Below the pieces are notes generated by a model, which searched no databases, had not been told where the DNA came from, and saw only the letters and a program-made list of their open reading frames with translations. DNA of 64,000 nucleotides from DATAAP01 sp041690495 (lineage in GTDB: Bacteria; Pseudomonadota; Alphaproteobacteria; CACIAM-22H2). The first letter of the stretch is position 1, and every line of letters starts with the position of its first letter. The translations under genes were made by a program, and so were the position numbers. The DNA is taken from positions 186,001-250,000 of the forward strand of contig JAWLHE010000004.1 of assembly GCA_041690495.1 (NCBI GenBank). Direction: 5' to 3'. Shown in pieces: positions 33,462 through 42,961 of this stretch.

Positions 33462-36400
33462 ATGCAGTTCACCAAGCTTCGCCTCGCCGGGTTCAAGTCG
33501 TTCGTCGAATCGACCGAGTTCGTGATCGAGCCCGGTCTGACCGGCATCGTCGGACCGAATGGCTGCGGCAAGTCGAATCTGGTCGAAGCCCTTCGCTGGG
33601 TGATGGGCGAGAACCGCGTCAAGCAGATGCGCGGCGGCGAGATGGACGACGTCATCTTCGCCGGAACCACCAGCCGGCCGGCGCGCAACGTCGCCGAGGT
33701 CGCCCTGTTTATCGAGAACACCAGCCGCAAGGCACCGTCGGCCTATAACGACCTCAGCGAGATCGAGATCGCGCGGCGCATCGAGCGCGGCGAGGGCTCC
33801 GCCTATCGCATCGGCGGGCGCGAGGCGCGGGCACGCGACGTGCAACTGTTCTTCGCCGATATCGCGTCGGGCGCGCATTCCCCGGCGCTGGTGAGCCAGG
33901 GCCGCATCGGCGCCATCATCAACGCCAAGCCGACCGAGCGGCGCGCGCTGCTGGAGGAGGCGGCCGGCATCACGGGCCTTCATTCGCGCCGCCACGAAGC
34001 CGAGCTGAAGCTCAAGGCGGCGGAAGCCAATCTTGCGCGCCTCGACGACGTGCTGCGCACGCTCGATGCGCAGTTCCAGGGTCTCAAGAAGCAGGCCCGC
34101 CAGGCGGCCCGCTATCGCAACATGAGCGATCTCATCCGCCGCGCCGAAGCGATCCTCTACACGCTGCGCTGGCGCCAGGCGAGTGCTGCGCGCGCGGCGA
34201 CGGCCGAGCGCCTTGCCGCTGCCGAGCGTCTCGTCGCGGACATCACCGGCCGCGCCGCAGCCGCGGCGACGGAGCTCGCCGAGGCGGAGAGCCGCCTGCC
34301 CGAACTGCGCAGGAGCGAGGCCGAGGCCGCCGCTTCGCTGGCGCGGCTGACCATCGCGCGCGAGCAGCTCGAGGCCGAGGAGGCGCGCGTCGCCGCGGCG
34401 CTGGCCCAGGCGGAGGCGCGGCTCGTCCAGCTCGATGCCGATACCGCGCGCGAGCGGGCGCAGGCGGCCGACGCGGAAACGGCGCTTGCGCGCATCGCCG
34501 AGGAACGCGAGTCGCTGTCCGACGCCGAGATCGCCGCTGCCGACCAGGCGCGCGAAACGGAAAACGCCCTGAGCGCGCAACGCGTCGTCGTCGAGGACGG
34601 GGATGCGGCGATCGCGCGCGCGACCGAGGCTGTGGCGGCCGCGGAAGCGGAGCGGACGGCGCTGCGGCGCACCGTCGCCGATCTCGCCGAGCGCGCCGAG
34701 CGGCTGCGGCAGCGCGTCGCCGAAACCGAAGCGGAGCGCGCCAGCGTCGAGGCCGCAACGATCGAGGCCGCGCGCCATGGCGAAGCCGAGGCGCGCGTCG
34801 CCGCGGCCGAAGCCGCGGTCGAAAGCAGCAGGCAGGCCGCGGAAGCGGCCGAAGCCGCGCGCCGCTCGGCGCAGGAGGAAGAGCGCGGCGCGCGCGAGGC
34901 GCTGCGCCAGGCCGAGGCCGATCTCGGGCGCATCGACGCGGAGATGGCGGGCCTCGCGCGGATTCTCGGCGCAAGCGCCACCGGCGACCTGTTCGCGCCC
35001 GTGCTCGACCAGATCCGCGCGGTTCCGGGATACGAGACGGCGCTCGGTGCCGCACTCGGCGACGATCTCACCGCGCCGATCGACGCATCCGCGCCGGTGC
35101 ATTGGCGCGTGGTCGATGCACCCGGCGACGCGCCGGCCCTGCCCGGCGGCGCCGAGCCGCTCTCGAATTTCGTTACGGCACCGGCGGCACTTGCCCGCCG
35201 CCTGTCGCAGATCGGCGTCGTCGCGGACGACGAGTCCGGCGAGATCATCGCGCGCAGCCTCGTCCAGGGTCAGCGCCTGGTGAGCCGCAGCGGCGCGTTG
35301 TGGCGCTGGGACGGATTCACCGTCCGCGCCGGCACGCCGACTGCCGCCGCGACCCGGCTGGCGCAACGTAACCGCCTGGGCGAGCTCGAGCAGCAGCGCG
35401 GCGGCGCTCTCGCCGTCGCCGAGGCGGCACAGGCACGTTTCGCCCGCGCGGTCGAAGCCGGCCGCGCTGCAGAGAGCCAGGATACGGCCGCGCGCGAAGC
35501 CGCCCGCGCCGCCTTCGGCGAGTCGCAGGCGGCACGCGCCGCGCAGGCCGAGCTCGCCCGCGCCGCAGCGGCGCAGTCGGCGCGGCTCGCGGCCCTGAGC
35601 GAACAGGCCGAGCGCCTCGCCGCCGAACTCGCCGACCACGCGGCACGCCATGCCGAGTCCGACTCGAAGCTCGCCGGCCTTCCCGACCCGAGCGCCGCGC
35701 GCGAGCAGCTCGTCCGCGACCGCGATGCGCTCGCCGGCGAACGCTCGAAGCTCGCGGAGCTGCAGGCCACCGTGCACCGCCTGTCGCGCGAGGCCGAGGC
35801 GCGCAGTCACCGGCTGAAAGCGCTGACGGAGGAGGGGGCGCAGTGGCGCGCCCGCGTCGAGAGCGCGCAGCGCCAACTCGAAGTGCTGACCGAGCGCGTG
35901 GCGGAGACCACGGCGGAGCGCGACCGGCTCGCCAGCCGCCCCGCCGAGATCGCCGCCGAGCGCGATGCGCTGTTCGGGCGGCTGCAGGAGGCCGAGCGGA
36001 AGCGCAAGGACGCCGCCGACGCGCTGGCCGGGGCCGAGAACCAGACGGCAGAGGCCGAGCGGCGGCTGAAGGCAATCGAAAGCGAGCTCGGCTCGGCGCG
36101 CGAACAGCGCGTGCGCGAGGAAGCGTCGCTCGAGCAGGCCGACCAGGGCATGACGGAGCTCACCCAGCGCATCCGCGAGCGCCTCGATTGCGCACCCGAG
36201 GAGACGCTCGCCGCAGGCGACCTCGATGCCGAGGACGAGCTGCCCGAGCTGCCCCAGATCGAGTCGCGGCTGGAGCGGCTGACCAAGGAGCGCGACACGA
36301 TGGGCCCGGTCAACCTGCGCGCCGAGCAGGAGGCAGCCGAACTCGAGCAGCAGATGAACACCCTACAGAGCGAGAAAGACGACCTGGTCCGCGCCATCGC

Positions 36401-36962
36401 CCGACTGCGCCAGGGCATCTCGAGCCTGAACCGCGAGGGCCGCGACCGGCTGCTCGGGGCGTTCGAGCAGGTGAACAAGCATTTCCAGGAGCTGTTTGTG
36501 AAACTGTTCGGCGGCGGCCGCGCGCATCTGTCGCTCGCGACCAGCCTGCCGCCCGAAGCACCCGACCAGCCGCCGCGCGAGGTCGACCCGCTCGAGGCCG
36601 GACTCGAGGTCATGGCCAGCCCGCCGGGCAAAAAGCTGCAGACCCTGTCGCTGCTGTCGGGCGGCGAGCAGGCGCTGACGGCGCTGGCATTACTGTTCGC
36701 GGTATTCCTGTCCAACCCGGCGCCAATCTGCGTGCTGGACGAGGTGGATGCTCCCCTCGATGACGCCAATGTCGACCGCTTCTGCACCCTGCTCGAGCAT
36801 ATCGGGACAACGACCGGTACGCGCTTCGTCGTGGTCACCCATCACCGCATGACGATGGCGCGCATGGACCGCCTGTTCGGCGTCACCATGGCCGAGCGCG
36901 GCGTCTCGCAACTCGTTTCCGTCGACCTCGCCGGCGCCGAGCGCATGCGGGCGACAGCGTAG
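33462..36962 (+). CDS. smc: Chromosome segregation protein SMC
   Basis: SMC ATPase of 1166 residues that organises and separates the chromosome. Walker A GPNGCGKSN at 31-39, a long coiled coil (about 170-505), hinge (about 505-650, with GDLFAPVLDQIRAVPGYETALGAALGDDL core), returning coiled coil (about 650-1000), then signature LSGGEQALTALAL, Walker B ICVLDEVDAPLDDANV and VVTHHRMTM. Starts MQFTKLRLAGFKSF. The coils are very rich in Ala, Glu and Arg. Kleisin genes scpAB are not in the window. Confidence 0.97.
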   Translation: MQFTKLRLAGFKSFVESTEFVIEPGLTGIVGPNGCGKSNLVEALRWVMGENRVKQMRGGEMDDVIFAGTTSRPARNVAEVALFIENTSRKAPSAYNDLSEIEIARRIERGEGSAYRIGGREARARDVQLFFADIASGAHSPALVSQGRIGAIINAKPTERRALLEEAAGITGLHSRRHEAELKLKAAEANLARLDDVLRTLDAQFQGLKKQARQAARYRNMSDLIRRAEAILYTLRWRQASAARAATAERLAAAERLVADITGRAAAAATELAEAESRLPELRRSEAEAAASLARLTIAREQLEAEEARVAAALAQAEARLVQLDADTARERAQAADAETALARIAEERESLSDAEIAAADQARETENALSAQRVVVEDGDAAIARATEAVAAAEAERTALRRTVADLAERAERLRQRVAETEAERASVEAATIEAARHGEAEARVAAAEAAVESSRQAAEAAEAARRSAQEEERGAREALRQAEADLGRIDAEMAGLARILGASATGDLFAPVLDQIRAVPGYETALGAALGDDLTAPIDASAPVHWRVVDAPGDAPALPGGAEPLSNFVTAPAALARRLSQIGVVADDESGEIIARSLVQGQRLVSRSGALWRWDGFTVRAGTPTAAATRLAQRNRLGELEQQRGGALAVAEAAQARFARAVEAGRAAESQDTAAREAARAAFGESQAARAAQAELARAAAAQSARLAALSEQAERLAAELADHAARHAESDSKLAGLPDPSAAREQLVRDRDALAGERSKLAELQATVHRLSREAEARSHRLKALTEEGAQWRARVESAQRQLEVLTERVAETTAERDRLASRPAEIAAERDALFGRLQEAERKRKDAADALAGAENQTAEAERRLKAIESELGSAREQRVREEASLEQADQGMTELTQRIRERLDCAPEETLAAGDLDAEDELPELPQIESRLERLTKERDTMGPVNLRAEQEAAELEQQMNTLQSEKDDLVRAIARLRQGISSLNREGRDRLLGAFEQVNKHFQELFVKLFGGGRAHLSLATSLPPEAPDQPPREVDPLEAGLEVMASPPGKKLQTLSLLSGGEQALTALALLFAVFLSNPAPICVLDEVDAPLDDANVDRFCTLLEHIGTTTGTRFVVVTHHRMTMARMDRLFGVTMAERGVSQLVSVDLAGAERMRATA

Positions 36963-37113
36963 CGGCCGGGATCGAGGACCTGAACGGCATCGCCCCTCGT
37001 TCACTGCTCATCTGTCTGGCGGTGAGAGAGTGACGCGCGCGGCGCTTCGATCCGCCCTGCGACGGAGCCCGTTTCATATGCGTTTTCACGACGTTAGCCC
37101 CGCCGTTTCGGCC

Positions 37114-37142
37114 TTGACACCCCACCCCACCACCCCTATGGT
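37114..37142 (+). promoter_or_regulatory. Strong sigma70-like promoter of the atp F0 operon
   Basis: TTGACA at 37114-37119, a 17-base spacer and TATGGT at 37137-37142 lie 57 bases before atpI. This is the clearest vegetative promoter in the core block and fits an operon for F0 subunits. Confidence 0.75.
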
Positions 37143-37198
37143 GCGCGCCGCTTGGGCGCGGGCCCCGGAACGGGGGACGCGAGCGGGTGGAATGCACG

Positions 37199-37528
37199 AT
37201 GCGTGAGGATAAGCGTCCGCCGTCGCTCGACGAGTTGGGTGCCCGCCTCCGCAAGGCGCAGGAAGCCCATCGTCCCAGCCAGCTGTCGGAGCCGCAGACA
37301 CGCCAGTTCGGCGTCGCCTACCGCGTCTTAGTCGAAATGCTGGCGGGAGTCATTGTCGGCGGCGGGCTTGGCTGGCTGCTCGACGAATGGCTGGGAACGC
37401 GCCCATGGCTGCTGCTGGCGATGATCGTCTTGGGATTCGCCGCCGGCATGTCGAACGCCTACCGGGTGACGCGGCAGTATGCCGCTCGCGCGGAGCGCGA
37501 GAGTCGGTCTAATAACGACGCCGGCTAG
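37199..37528 (+). CDS. atpI: ATP synthase accessory protein AtpI
   Basis: A 109-residue AtpI/AtpZ-type protein helping c-ring assembly or Mg uptake. The first 40 residues are charged (REDKRPPSLDELGARLRKAQ), then two TM helices: VEMLAGVIVGGGLGWLLDEWLG and PWLLLAMIVLGFAAGMSNAYR (key residues G-G-G-L-G-W, G-x2-A-G). The start is uncertain: a GTG 12 bases upstream is in frame. It leads the F0 operon. Confidence 0.9.
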   Translation: MREDKRPPSLDELGARLRKAQEAHRPSQLSEPQTRQFGVAYRVLVEMLAGVIVGGGLGWLLDEWLGTRPWLLLAMIVLGFAAGMSNAYRVTRQYAARAERESRSNNDAG

Positions 37529-37556
37529 AATCGGCGGCGGTTGAGCGGGATCGGTC

Positions 37557-38294
37557 GTGGCAGAAAATCACAGCCCACTTGCGCAGTTCGAGATCAAGCG
37601 ACTCGTGCCCATGGAGATCGCGGGCATCGACGTCTCCTTTACCAATTCCGCGCTGTTCATGGTGATCGCCGTGCTCGCCATCACGCTGCTCATGACGGTG
37701 AGCATGCGCGGCAGAGCGATGGTTCCGGGGCGGCTGCAGTCGGTCGCGGAACTGTCCTATGAATTCATTGCCAACATGCTGAAGGAGAATGTCGGCAGCG
37801 CCGGCCGGCAGTATTTCCCGTTCGTCTTCACCCTGTTCATGTTCATCCTGTTCTCCAACCTGCTCGGGATGATCCCGTTCACGTTCACGGTGACCTCGCA
37901 CATCATCGTCACCTTCGCGCTCGCCTTCGTCGTATTCATCGGCGTCACGGTGATCGGCTTCGCACGCCACGGTGCGCATTTCCTCTCCTTCTTCGTGCCG
38001 CCCGGCGTGCCCAAGCCGCTGCTGCTGCTGCTGGTGCCGATCGAGGTGCTGTCCTATTTCATCCGCCCGGTCAGCCTGTCGGTGCGTCTGTTCGCCAACA
38101 TGATGGCGGGCCATACGATGCTGAAGGTGTTCGCGGGCTTCGTCGTGGCGCTCGGCGTGCTCGGCGGATGGGCACCGCTCGCCTTCGTCGTTGCGCTGAC
38201 CGGGCTCGAGATCGGCATTGCCTTCCTCCAGGCCTACGTCTTCACCATTCTCACCTGCCTCTATCTCAACGACGCTGTTCACATGTCGCACTGA
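37557..38294 (+). CDS. atpB: ATP synthase F0 subunit a
   Basis: Proton-channel subunit of 245 residues with five to six TM helices. It starts at GTG 37557 (MAENHSPLAQFEIKRL). The essential stator Arg is Arg177 in SVRLFANMMAGH, and the last helices (GLEIGIAFLQAYVFTILTCLYL) hold the half-channel residues. The order atpI-atpB-atpE-atpF'-atpF without F1 genes is the split alphaproteobacterial arrangement. Confidence 0.97.
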   Translation: MAENHSPLAQFEIKRLVPMEIAGIDVSFTNSALFMVIAVLAITLLMTVSMRGRAMVPGRLQSVAELSYEFIANMLKENVGSAGRQYFPFVFTLFMFILFSNLLGMIPFTFTVTSHIIVTFALAFVVFIGVTVIGFARHGAHFLSFFVPPGVPKPLLLLLVPIEVLSYFIRPVSLSVRLFANMMAGHTMLKVFAGFVVALGVLGGWAPLAFVVALTGLEIGIAFLQAYVFTILTCLYLNDAVHMSH

Positions 38295-38350
38295 GCGGCA
38301 GGGCGACCACGACCAATCCTCACCTCCCGAAAACGAAAGGAAGAAATACC

Positions 38351-38578
38351 ATGGATCCAGCAGCCGCCAAGCTCATCGGTGCGGGCCTCGCCACCATCGC
38401 CCTTGCCGGCGTCGGTGTCGGCATCGGCAACATCTTCGGTGCCTTCGTCTCGGGTGCGCTGCGCAACCCGGCCGCCGCACCCCGCGTGTTCGGCAACGTG
38501 CTGCTTGGCTTCGCGCTGACGGAAGCGATCGCGCTGTTCGCGCTCGTCATCGCGATGCTCATCCTGTTCGTGTTCTGA
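38351..38578 (+). CDS. atpE: ATP synthase F0 subunit c
   Basis: Ring subunit of 75 residues: TM1 (about 8-35, GxGxG-rich ALAGVGVGIGNIFGAF), the polar loop Arg38-Asn39-Pro40, and TM2 with proton-binding Glu58 in FALTEAIALFALVIA. The lack of a sodium-type ligand set around Glu58 indicates H+ coupling. AAAGGAAG lies before the ATG. Confidence 0.97.
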   Translation: MDPAAAKLIGAGLATIALAGVGVGIGNIFGAFVSGALRNPAAAPRVFGNVLLGFALTEAIALFALVIAMLILFVF

Positions 38579-38601
38579 CGCGAGGCCAGGGAAACATCGT
38601 G

Positions 38602-39204
38602 ATGCCCGGCCCGCTTGCCGCCCGCATGTGGCTCGCCGCCGCCGCCGTAATGGCGTCGGCGCCGGCGCTTGCCGCCGAGGGCGGCAATGCGGGCATGCCG
38701 CAGCTCAACTTCGGCGACTACTCGCCGCAGCTCTTCTGGCTCGCCGTCACGTTCATCGCCCTCTATTGGCTGATGAAACGGGTCGCGCTGCCGCGGGTCG
38801 CGGACGTCGTGGCCGCGCGCGAGCAGCGCATAGCCAACGACCTCGACCGTGCGGGGTCCCTCAAGGCGGAAGCCGATGAGGCGATGCAGGCCTACGAGAA
38901 GACGCAGGCGGAGGCGCGTACCCGGGCGGCGGACATTGTTCGCCAGGCCGAGGCAGCTATCGCCAGGGAAACCGCTTCGCGTCAGGCGCAGCTCGCAGAC
39001 GACCTCGGCGGGCGCCTCAAGGATGCCGAGACGCGCATCGCGGCGGCCAAGGCCAGCGCCATGGGCAATCTCGCCGGCGTGTCGAGCGAGGTCGCGCGTG
39101 CGGCCGTCGAACGGCTGATCGGCGAGAGCGTGACGCCGGCGGACGTGGAGCGGGTTACGGCGGCGATCGCCCGCCAGCGAGCCGCGGCCGGAGGGCAGGC
39201 CTGA
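38602..39204 (+). CDS. ATP synthase F0 subunit b'
   Basis: The first of two b-type stator subunits, as in phototrophs and most alphaproteobacteria. 200 residues: an N-terminal signal-like stretch (MWLAAAAVMASAPALAAEGG), a TM helix FGDYSPQLFWLAVTFIALYWLM (about 40-60), and a long alpha helix rich in Ala, Arg and Glu. An in-frame GTG one codon upstream could also start it. It overlaps atpF by one base (TGATG). Confidence 0.93.
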   Translation: MPGPLAARMWLAAAAVMASAPALAAEGGNAGMPQLNFGDYSPQLFWLAVTFIALYWLMKRVALPRVADVVAAREQRIANDLDRAGSLKAEADEAMQAYEKTQAEARTRAADIVRQAEAAIARETASRQAQLADDLGGRLKDAETRIAAAKASAMGNLAGVSSEVARAAVERLIGESVTPADVERVTAAIARQRAAAGGQA

Positions 39205-39695
39205 TGAGCGAGATCCTGAACGCCCCCGAAACCTGGGTCGCGGTCGCTTTCGTCATTCTCGTTGTCCTGCTGTGGAAACCGGCTCAGCGCGCGGTCGTAT
39301 CGGCACTCGATTCGCGCGCGGCGCGCATCGAGCGTGAGCTGAACGAGGCGGCGCAGCTGCGCGAGGAGGCACAGGCGATGCTTGCGCAGTACCAGCGCAA
39401 GCACCGCGATGCGATGAAGGAAGCTGAGGCGATCGTTGCCCAGTCGAAGCTGGAAGCCGACCGGCTGTCGCAGCAGGCGGCGCAAGATCTTGCGGCCACG
39501 CTCAAGCGCCGCGAGGAGCTGGCCCTGCAGCGCATCGCACAGGCGGAGCAGCAGGCCGCCGCCGATGTGCGCGCCGCGGCGGTCGATGTCGCGATCGCGG
39601 CGACGGAGAAGCTGCTCGCGGAGAAACTCGAAGGCGCCAAGGGCGACGCACTGATCGAGCAGGCGGTTCGCGAATTGCCCGGCAAGCTGCATTGA
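39204..39695 (+). CDS. atpF: ATP synthase F0 subunit b
   Basis: Peripheral stalk subunit of 163 residues: a short N-terminus, TM helix WVAVAFVILVVLLWKPAQRAV (about 10-28), then a helical stalk with AQAMLAQYQRKHRDAMKEAEAI. It is translationally coupled to the b' gene. The operon ends 25 bases later at a strong terminator. Confidence 0.94.
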   Translation: MSEILNAPETWVAVAFVILVVLLWKPAQRAVVSALDSRAARIERELNEAAQLREEAQAMLAQYQRKHRDAMKEAEAIVAQSKLEADRLSQQAAQDLAATLKRREELALQRIAQAEQQAAADVRAAAVDVAIAATEKLLAEKLEGAKGDALIEQAVRELPGKLH

Positions 39696-39719
39696 GCCGC
39701 AAACGGCGATAGATCGTCC

Positions 39720-39752
39720 AAAGGGGCGCCGCGAGGCGCCCCTTTGCATTTT
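39720..39752 (+). terminator. Rho-independent terminator of the atp operon
   Basis: A perfect 11-bp stem, AAAGGGGCGCC (39720-39730) with GGCGCCCCTTT (39735-39745), closed by a stable GCGA tetraloop and followed by GCATTTTC. It is 25 bases after the atpF stop. Confidence 0.9.
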
Positions 39753-39818
39753 CATTCTCCTGCCGCACGCGAGTCCAGCCCGACCCTGCGTATCGAAGCA
39801 GCGGACGGCAGGACGAAT

Positions 39819-40253
39819 CTAGCCCCGCGCGATCGACAGATCGCGCAGCATGTTCAGCTCGAGTTCCTTCTCGTCGAGCCGAGATTTGAGCACGTCGCCG
39901 ATCGAGACGACTCCGACCAGACGGTCACCGTCGCAGACCGGAATGTGGCGGACGCGCCTGACGGTAATCAGGGCCATGATGTCGCGCACTGCGTCGCCCG
40001 GCCTGCAGGTCACCACGTCGGGCGTCATCACGTCGTCGACGGTCATCGAGAGCGCGTCGCAGGCGTGCTGCGACAATGCCGTCACCACATCGCGCTCGGA
40101 AATCATGCCGACAAGCCGGCCGAGACGGTCGCGCACGACCAGCGCACCGATGCGACGCTCGGCAAGCAACTTCGCCGCTGCCGCCAAGCTCTCGCTCGGC
40201 AGGATGGCGACGATCTCGGTGCCCTTATGGTGAAGAATGTCGGAGATGCGCAT
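39819..40253 (-). CDS. CBS-pair domain protein
   Basis: A 144-residue protein consisting of two CBS motifs, which bind adenine nucleotides. CBS1: ILPSESLAAAAKLLAERRIGALVV and GMISERDVVTAL (about 17-60). CBS2: VMTPDVVTCRPGDAVRDIMALI and HIPVCDGDRLVGVVSIGDVLKSRL (about 75-125). GGAGG sits 7 bases before the ATG at 40253, ruling out a longer frame from 40388. Alone it may sense energy state; no target enzyme is linked. Confidence 0.92.
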   Translation of the reverse strand: MRISDILHHKGTEIVAILPSESLAAAAKLLAERRIGALVVRDRLGRLVGMISERDVVTALSQHACDALSMTVDDVMTPDVVTCRPGDAVRDIMALITVRRVRHIPVCDGDRLVGVVSIGDVLKSRLDEKELELNMLRDLSIARG

Positions 40254-40454
40254 GCGCTCGCCTCCCGGTATGGAAGTCTCGCGGGACGGCATCCTCCCCC
40301 GACGTTCGATGCAGCCCCTGCATGTAGGATGGATCGGCCGGGATGCGGCGGCAAGCGAAACCGGAGCCTGGAGGCCGCGCCGGTGCACCCATGCGTGAAT
40401 TGCAGAACAAGTCAGAATACCCCTACGATCGGTGCCGACTAGAGGATGCCACAG

Positions 40455-41768
40455 ATGTTGTATGTCGAGATCCTGATCGTTTTCGCGCTGGTGTTGCTGA
40501 ACGGTTTCTTCGCCATGTCGGAGCTTGCCGTGGTTTCATCGCGGAGAACCCGTCTGCAGGTGCTTGCCCGTTCCGGCATGCCCGGTGCGCGCACCGCGCT
40601 GGCGTTGGCTGAGGAACCGAGCACGCTTCTATCGACCGTGCAGATCGGCATTACGCTGATCGGCGTGCTGGCCGGCGCATTCTCGGGCGCCACCATCGCC
40701 AACAAGCTCGCGGTCTGGCTCGACACCTTTCCCGCCGTGAGGCCGTTCAGCCACGGCCTCGCCATTGCCTTGGTCGTTGCGGCGATCACCTACCTCTCGC
40801 TCATCATCGGCGAGCTCGTGCCGAAGCAGATAGCGCTGCGCAACGCCGAGAGCATCGCCGCGCGCGTCGCCCGCCCGCTGCGCCAGCTTTCGCGAATCGC
40901 CAGCCCCGCAGTGTGGCTGATGCGCGTCTCGAGCGATGTGGTCCTCAAGCTGCTGGGCGTGCAAAAGGCCTCCGCTCATGTCGTCACGGTCGAGGAGGTG
41001 CGGGCACTCATCGCCGAGGGCGCCGAAGCGGGTGTGTTCGAGCACTCCGAACGCGAGATCATCGAGCGCGCCCTGCGCCTCGACGACCGCTCGGTGCAGA
41101 CGATCATGACGCCGCGCCACGAGGTCGTGTGGATCGATGTCGACGACGGTCCCGCGGACATTGCAAGGAAGATCCGGGAAAGCGAGCACTCGCGCTACCC
41201 GGTCTGCCGCAACTCCCCCGACGAAGTGCTCGGCTTTGTGCTCGCGCGCGACCTCCTGGCGCAGGCATTCGAAGGCAAGCCGTTCGACCTGAAAGCCGTG
41301 ACCCGCGCGGTGCCCGCGATTCACGAGAGCACGACGGCGCTCGAGGCGCTCGAAATGGTGCGACGCTCGGCCGTGCACGTCGCTCTGGTGGTTGACGAGT
41401 ACGGCAGCTTGCAGGGCATCGCCACGGTGAAAGACATAACCGAGGCGATCGTCGGCACGATCCGCGAGAACGAGCAGCCGGAGCAGCCCGAGGCGATGCA
41501 GCGCGAGGACGGCTCATGGCTGATCGACGGCCTGATGGCGATTCCGGAAGCGAAGCACGTGATCGGCATTCCGGACGTCCCGGAGCACGAGGGGTTCCAC
41601 ACGGTCGCGGGCTTCGTCATGTGGCGGCTCGGGCGCGTACCGAAGGCCGGTGACCGGCTTGAGTGGCACGGCTGGAGTTTCGAAGTCGTGGACATGGACG
41701 GCCGCCGCATCGATAAGGTGGCCGTGACTCCGCCTGCACCGGCGAACGAAGAAGAGCCGCTCGACTGA
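40455..41768 (+). CDS. CNNM/CorC-family transporter-like protein
   Basis: Inner-membrane protein of 437 residues, of the DUF21-CBS-CorC_HlyC ('hemolysin family') type, linked to magnesium or cobalt homeostasis. DUF21 (about 1-190) starts MLYVEILIVFALVLLNGFFAMSE, then GITLIGVLAGAFSGATIA and IGELVPKQIAL. The CBS pair (about 205-325) has IMTPRHEVVWIDVDD and VVDEYGSLQGIATVKDITEAIVG. The CorC domain ends the protein (TVAGFVMWRLGRVPKAGDR). AGAGG before the second ATG favours 40455 over 40446. It is not a haemolysin by any visible feature. Confidence 0.9.
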   Translation: MLYVEILIVFALVLLNGFFAMSELAVVSSRRTRLQVLARSGMPGARTALALAEEPSTLLSTVQIGITLIGVLAGAFSGATIANKLAVWLDTFPAVRPFSHGLAIALVVAAITYLSLIIGELVPKQIALRNAESIAARVARPLRQLSRIASPAVWLMRVSSDVVLKLLGVQKASAHVVTVEEVRALIAEGAEAGVFEHSEREIIERALRLDDRSVQTIMTPRHEVVWIDVDDGPADIARKIRESEHSRYPVCRNSPDEVLGFVLARDLLAQAFEGKPFDLKAVTRAVPAIHESTTALEALEMVRRSAVHVALVVDEYGSLQGIATVKDITEAIVGTIRENEQPEQPEAMQREDGSWLIDGLMAIPEAKHVIGIPDVPEHEGFHTVAGFVMWRLGRVPKAGDRLEWHGWSFEVVDMDGRRIDKVAVTPPAPANEEEPLD

Positions 41769-42178
41769 TCCTCGGGGGCGCCGGCCCGGCGATCCGGCCG
41801 CTTCATCATCTTCTGCATCGGTTCTGCCGCACGGGCGACGAATCTTCGAAGAATTGCGGCGCGGCGGGTCTGCCGGCCAAGCCACGCCGCGCCGCCTGTC
41901 GAAGCCTGGCAAGCGAAGAAGCGCCGCGACCCTCCAGCCCGCCGGCGGATCGACGATCGGACATTTCCGTGCCGAATCGTACATGCGTACCGGCGAACCG
42001 CTTCTCGATGATCCGCGACCGGCACGCCCTTCCGGAACGTCCTGCCCGGCGGGAATTCGTTCCATCTGCACGCTCACGGCTACGCCATGAAAGTGCCATG
42101 CTCCGGCGCCGTAGCCGCGGGAACCGGCCTCCGGGCCAGTCGTTGACGGACGGGTCTCAACGACTAGGAGCTTGTACA
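41769..42178. other. Intergenic stretch with a possible multicopper-oxidase motif
   Basis: About 410 bases without a recognised gene. One frame at 42021-42130 reads GTPFRNVLPGGN then SFHLHAHGYAMKV, which resembles a copper-ligand HxHxH segment of multicopper oxidases, but a stop precedes it and the frame ends 30 codons later. The ribosome site of the PRC-barrel gene (AGGAG) lies at the right end. Confidence 0.35.
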
Positions 42179-42961
42179 ATGACTCACACCAGCATCTTTG
42201 CGCTCGGCGTAGCGGTCGCGCTTGCGGCCTCGCCGGCATTGGCACAGACGAGTAGCAGTCCGGCACAGCGTAGTCCGTCCGCAACCTCGCCGTCGTCGCA
42301 GTCCTCCATGCCCAGCAACATTCAGAGCATGAAGGCGGGGGAACTCGTCGGGAAAGCGGTCTATGACGACCAGGGCCAGCGCATCGGCGAAGTCGACGAC
42401 GTTGTCATGAACAAGAGCAGCAATCAGGCCGCGGCCGTGATCGGCGTCGGCGGATTTCTCGGCATCGGCGAACGCCAGGCGGCGGTGCCTCTGAACCAGC
42501 TGAAGGTTCAAGGGGACCGGATCGTCGGCAGCGGGTTGACCAAGGAGTCGGTCAAGAACATGGCCGAGTACAAGGAGAGCGACAGCGGCCAGTGGGCCAA
42601 GGTCGATCGTGAACGCACGCTGGGCGAGGCAAGCTCGGGTGCGGCCGGCTCGTCACCAACCGGCACTTCCGGATCGGGCACGATGCAGCCGAGCGGCAGC
42701 TCGACCGGCTCATCAGGCTCGTCCACCAGCGGTTCGTCCTCGATGCCGAGCGGTACATCCGGCACGTCAGGCTCGACCTCGAGCCCTGGCACTGCAACCG
42801 GTTCGCCGTCGACCAGCCCGTCGGCCCCATCCGGCGCTACATCCCCGTCGGGCTCGTCAGGCTCGTCGATGGGCGGCACGTCGAGTTCCGGATCGAGCAG
42901 CGCCAGCCCGGGCGCGACCTCGAATCCGCCGGACAATGCGACGCCGACCCAGAAGCAGTAG
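42179..42961 (+). CDS. Secreted PRC-barrel protein with Ser/Gly/Thr-rich tail
   Basis: A 260-residue exported protein: signal peptide 1-22 (ending ALAQT), a Ser-rich linker, a PRC-barrel domain (about 48-125: KAGELVGKAVYDDQGQRIGEVDDVV and GGFLGIGERQAAVPLNQL, key residues L-x-G-K-x-V-Y, G-x2-I-G-E-V-D-D), then a 115-residue tail of Ser, Gly, Thr and Pro. Such PRC proteins are common in alphaproteobacteria; function unknown. The antisense of the tail has no stop in one frame, so pdxA reads through the whole tail on the other strand. Confidence 0.85.
   Translation: MTHTSIFALGVAVALAASPALAQTSSSPAQRSPSATSPSSQSSMPSNIQSMKAGELVGKAVYDDQGQRIGEVDDVVMNKSSNQAAAVIGVGGFLGIGERQAAVPLNQLKVQGDRIVGSGLTKESVKNMAEYKESDSGQWAKVDRERTLGEASSGAAGSSPTGTSGSGTMQPSGSSTGSSGSSTSGSSSMPSGTSGTSGSTSSPGTATGSPSTSPSAPSGATSPSGSSGSSMGGTSSSGSSSASPGATSNPPDNATPTQKQ

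Noticed and set aside
33402..35876. 824-codon minus-strand open frame opposite smc
   Set aside because: A by-product of the Ala/Glu/Arg-rich coiled coil of SMC in the sense frame.
40455..41768. Haemolysin label for the DUF21-CBS-CorC protein
   Set aside because: Domain content is that of CNNM/CorC ion transport proteins; nothing suggests lytic activity.
42021..42130. Possible multicopper-oxidase relic with HLHAHG
   Set aside because: Only one short motif is present, bounded by stops on both sides; chance cannot be excluded.
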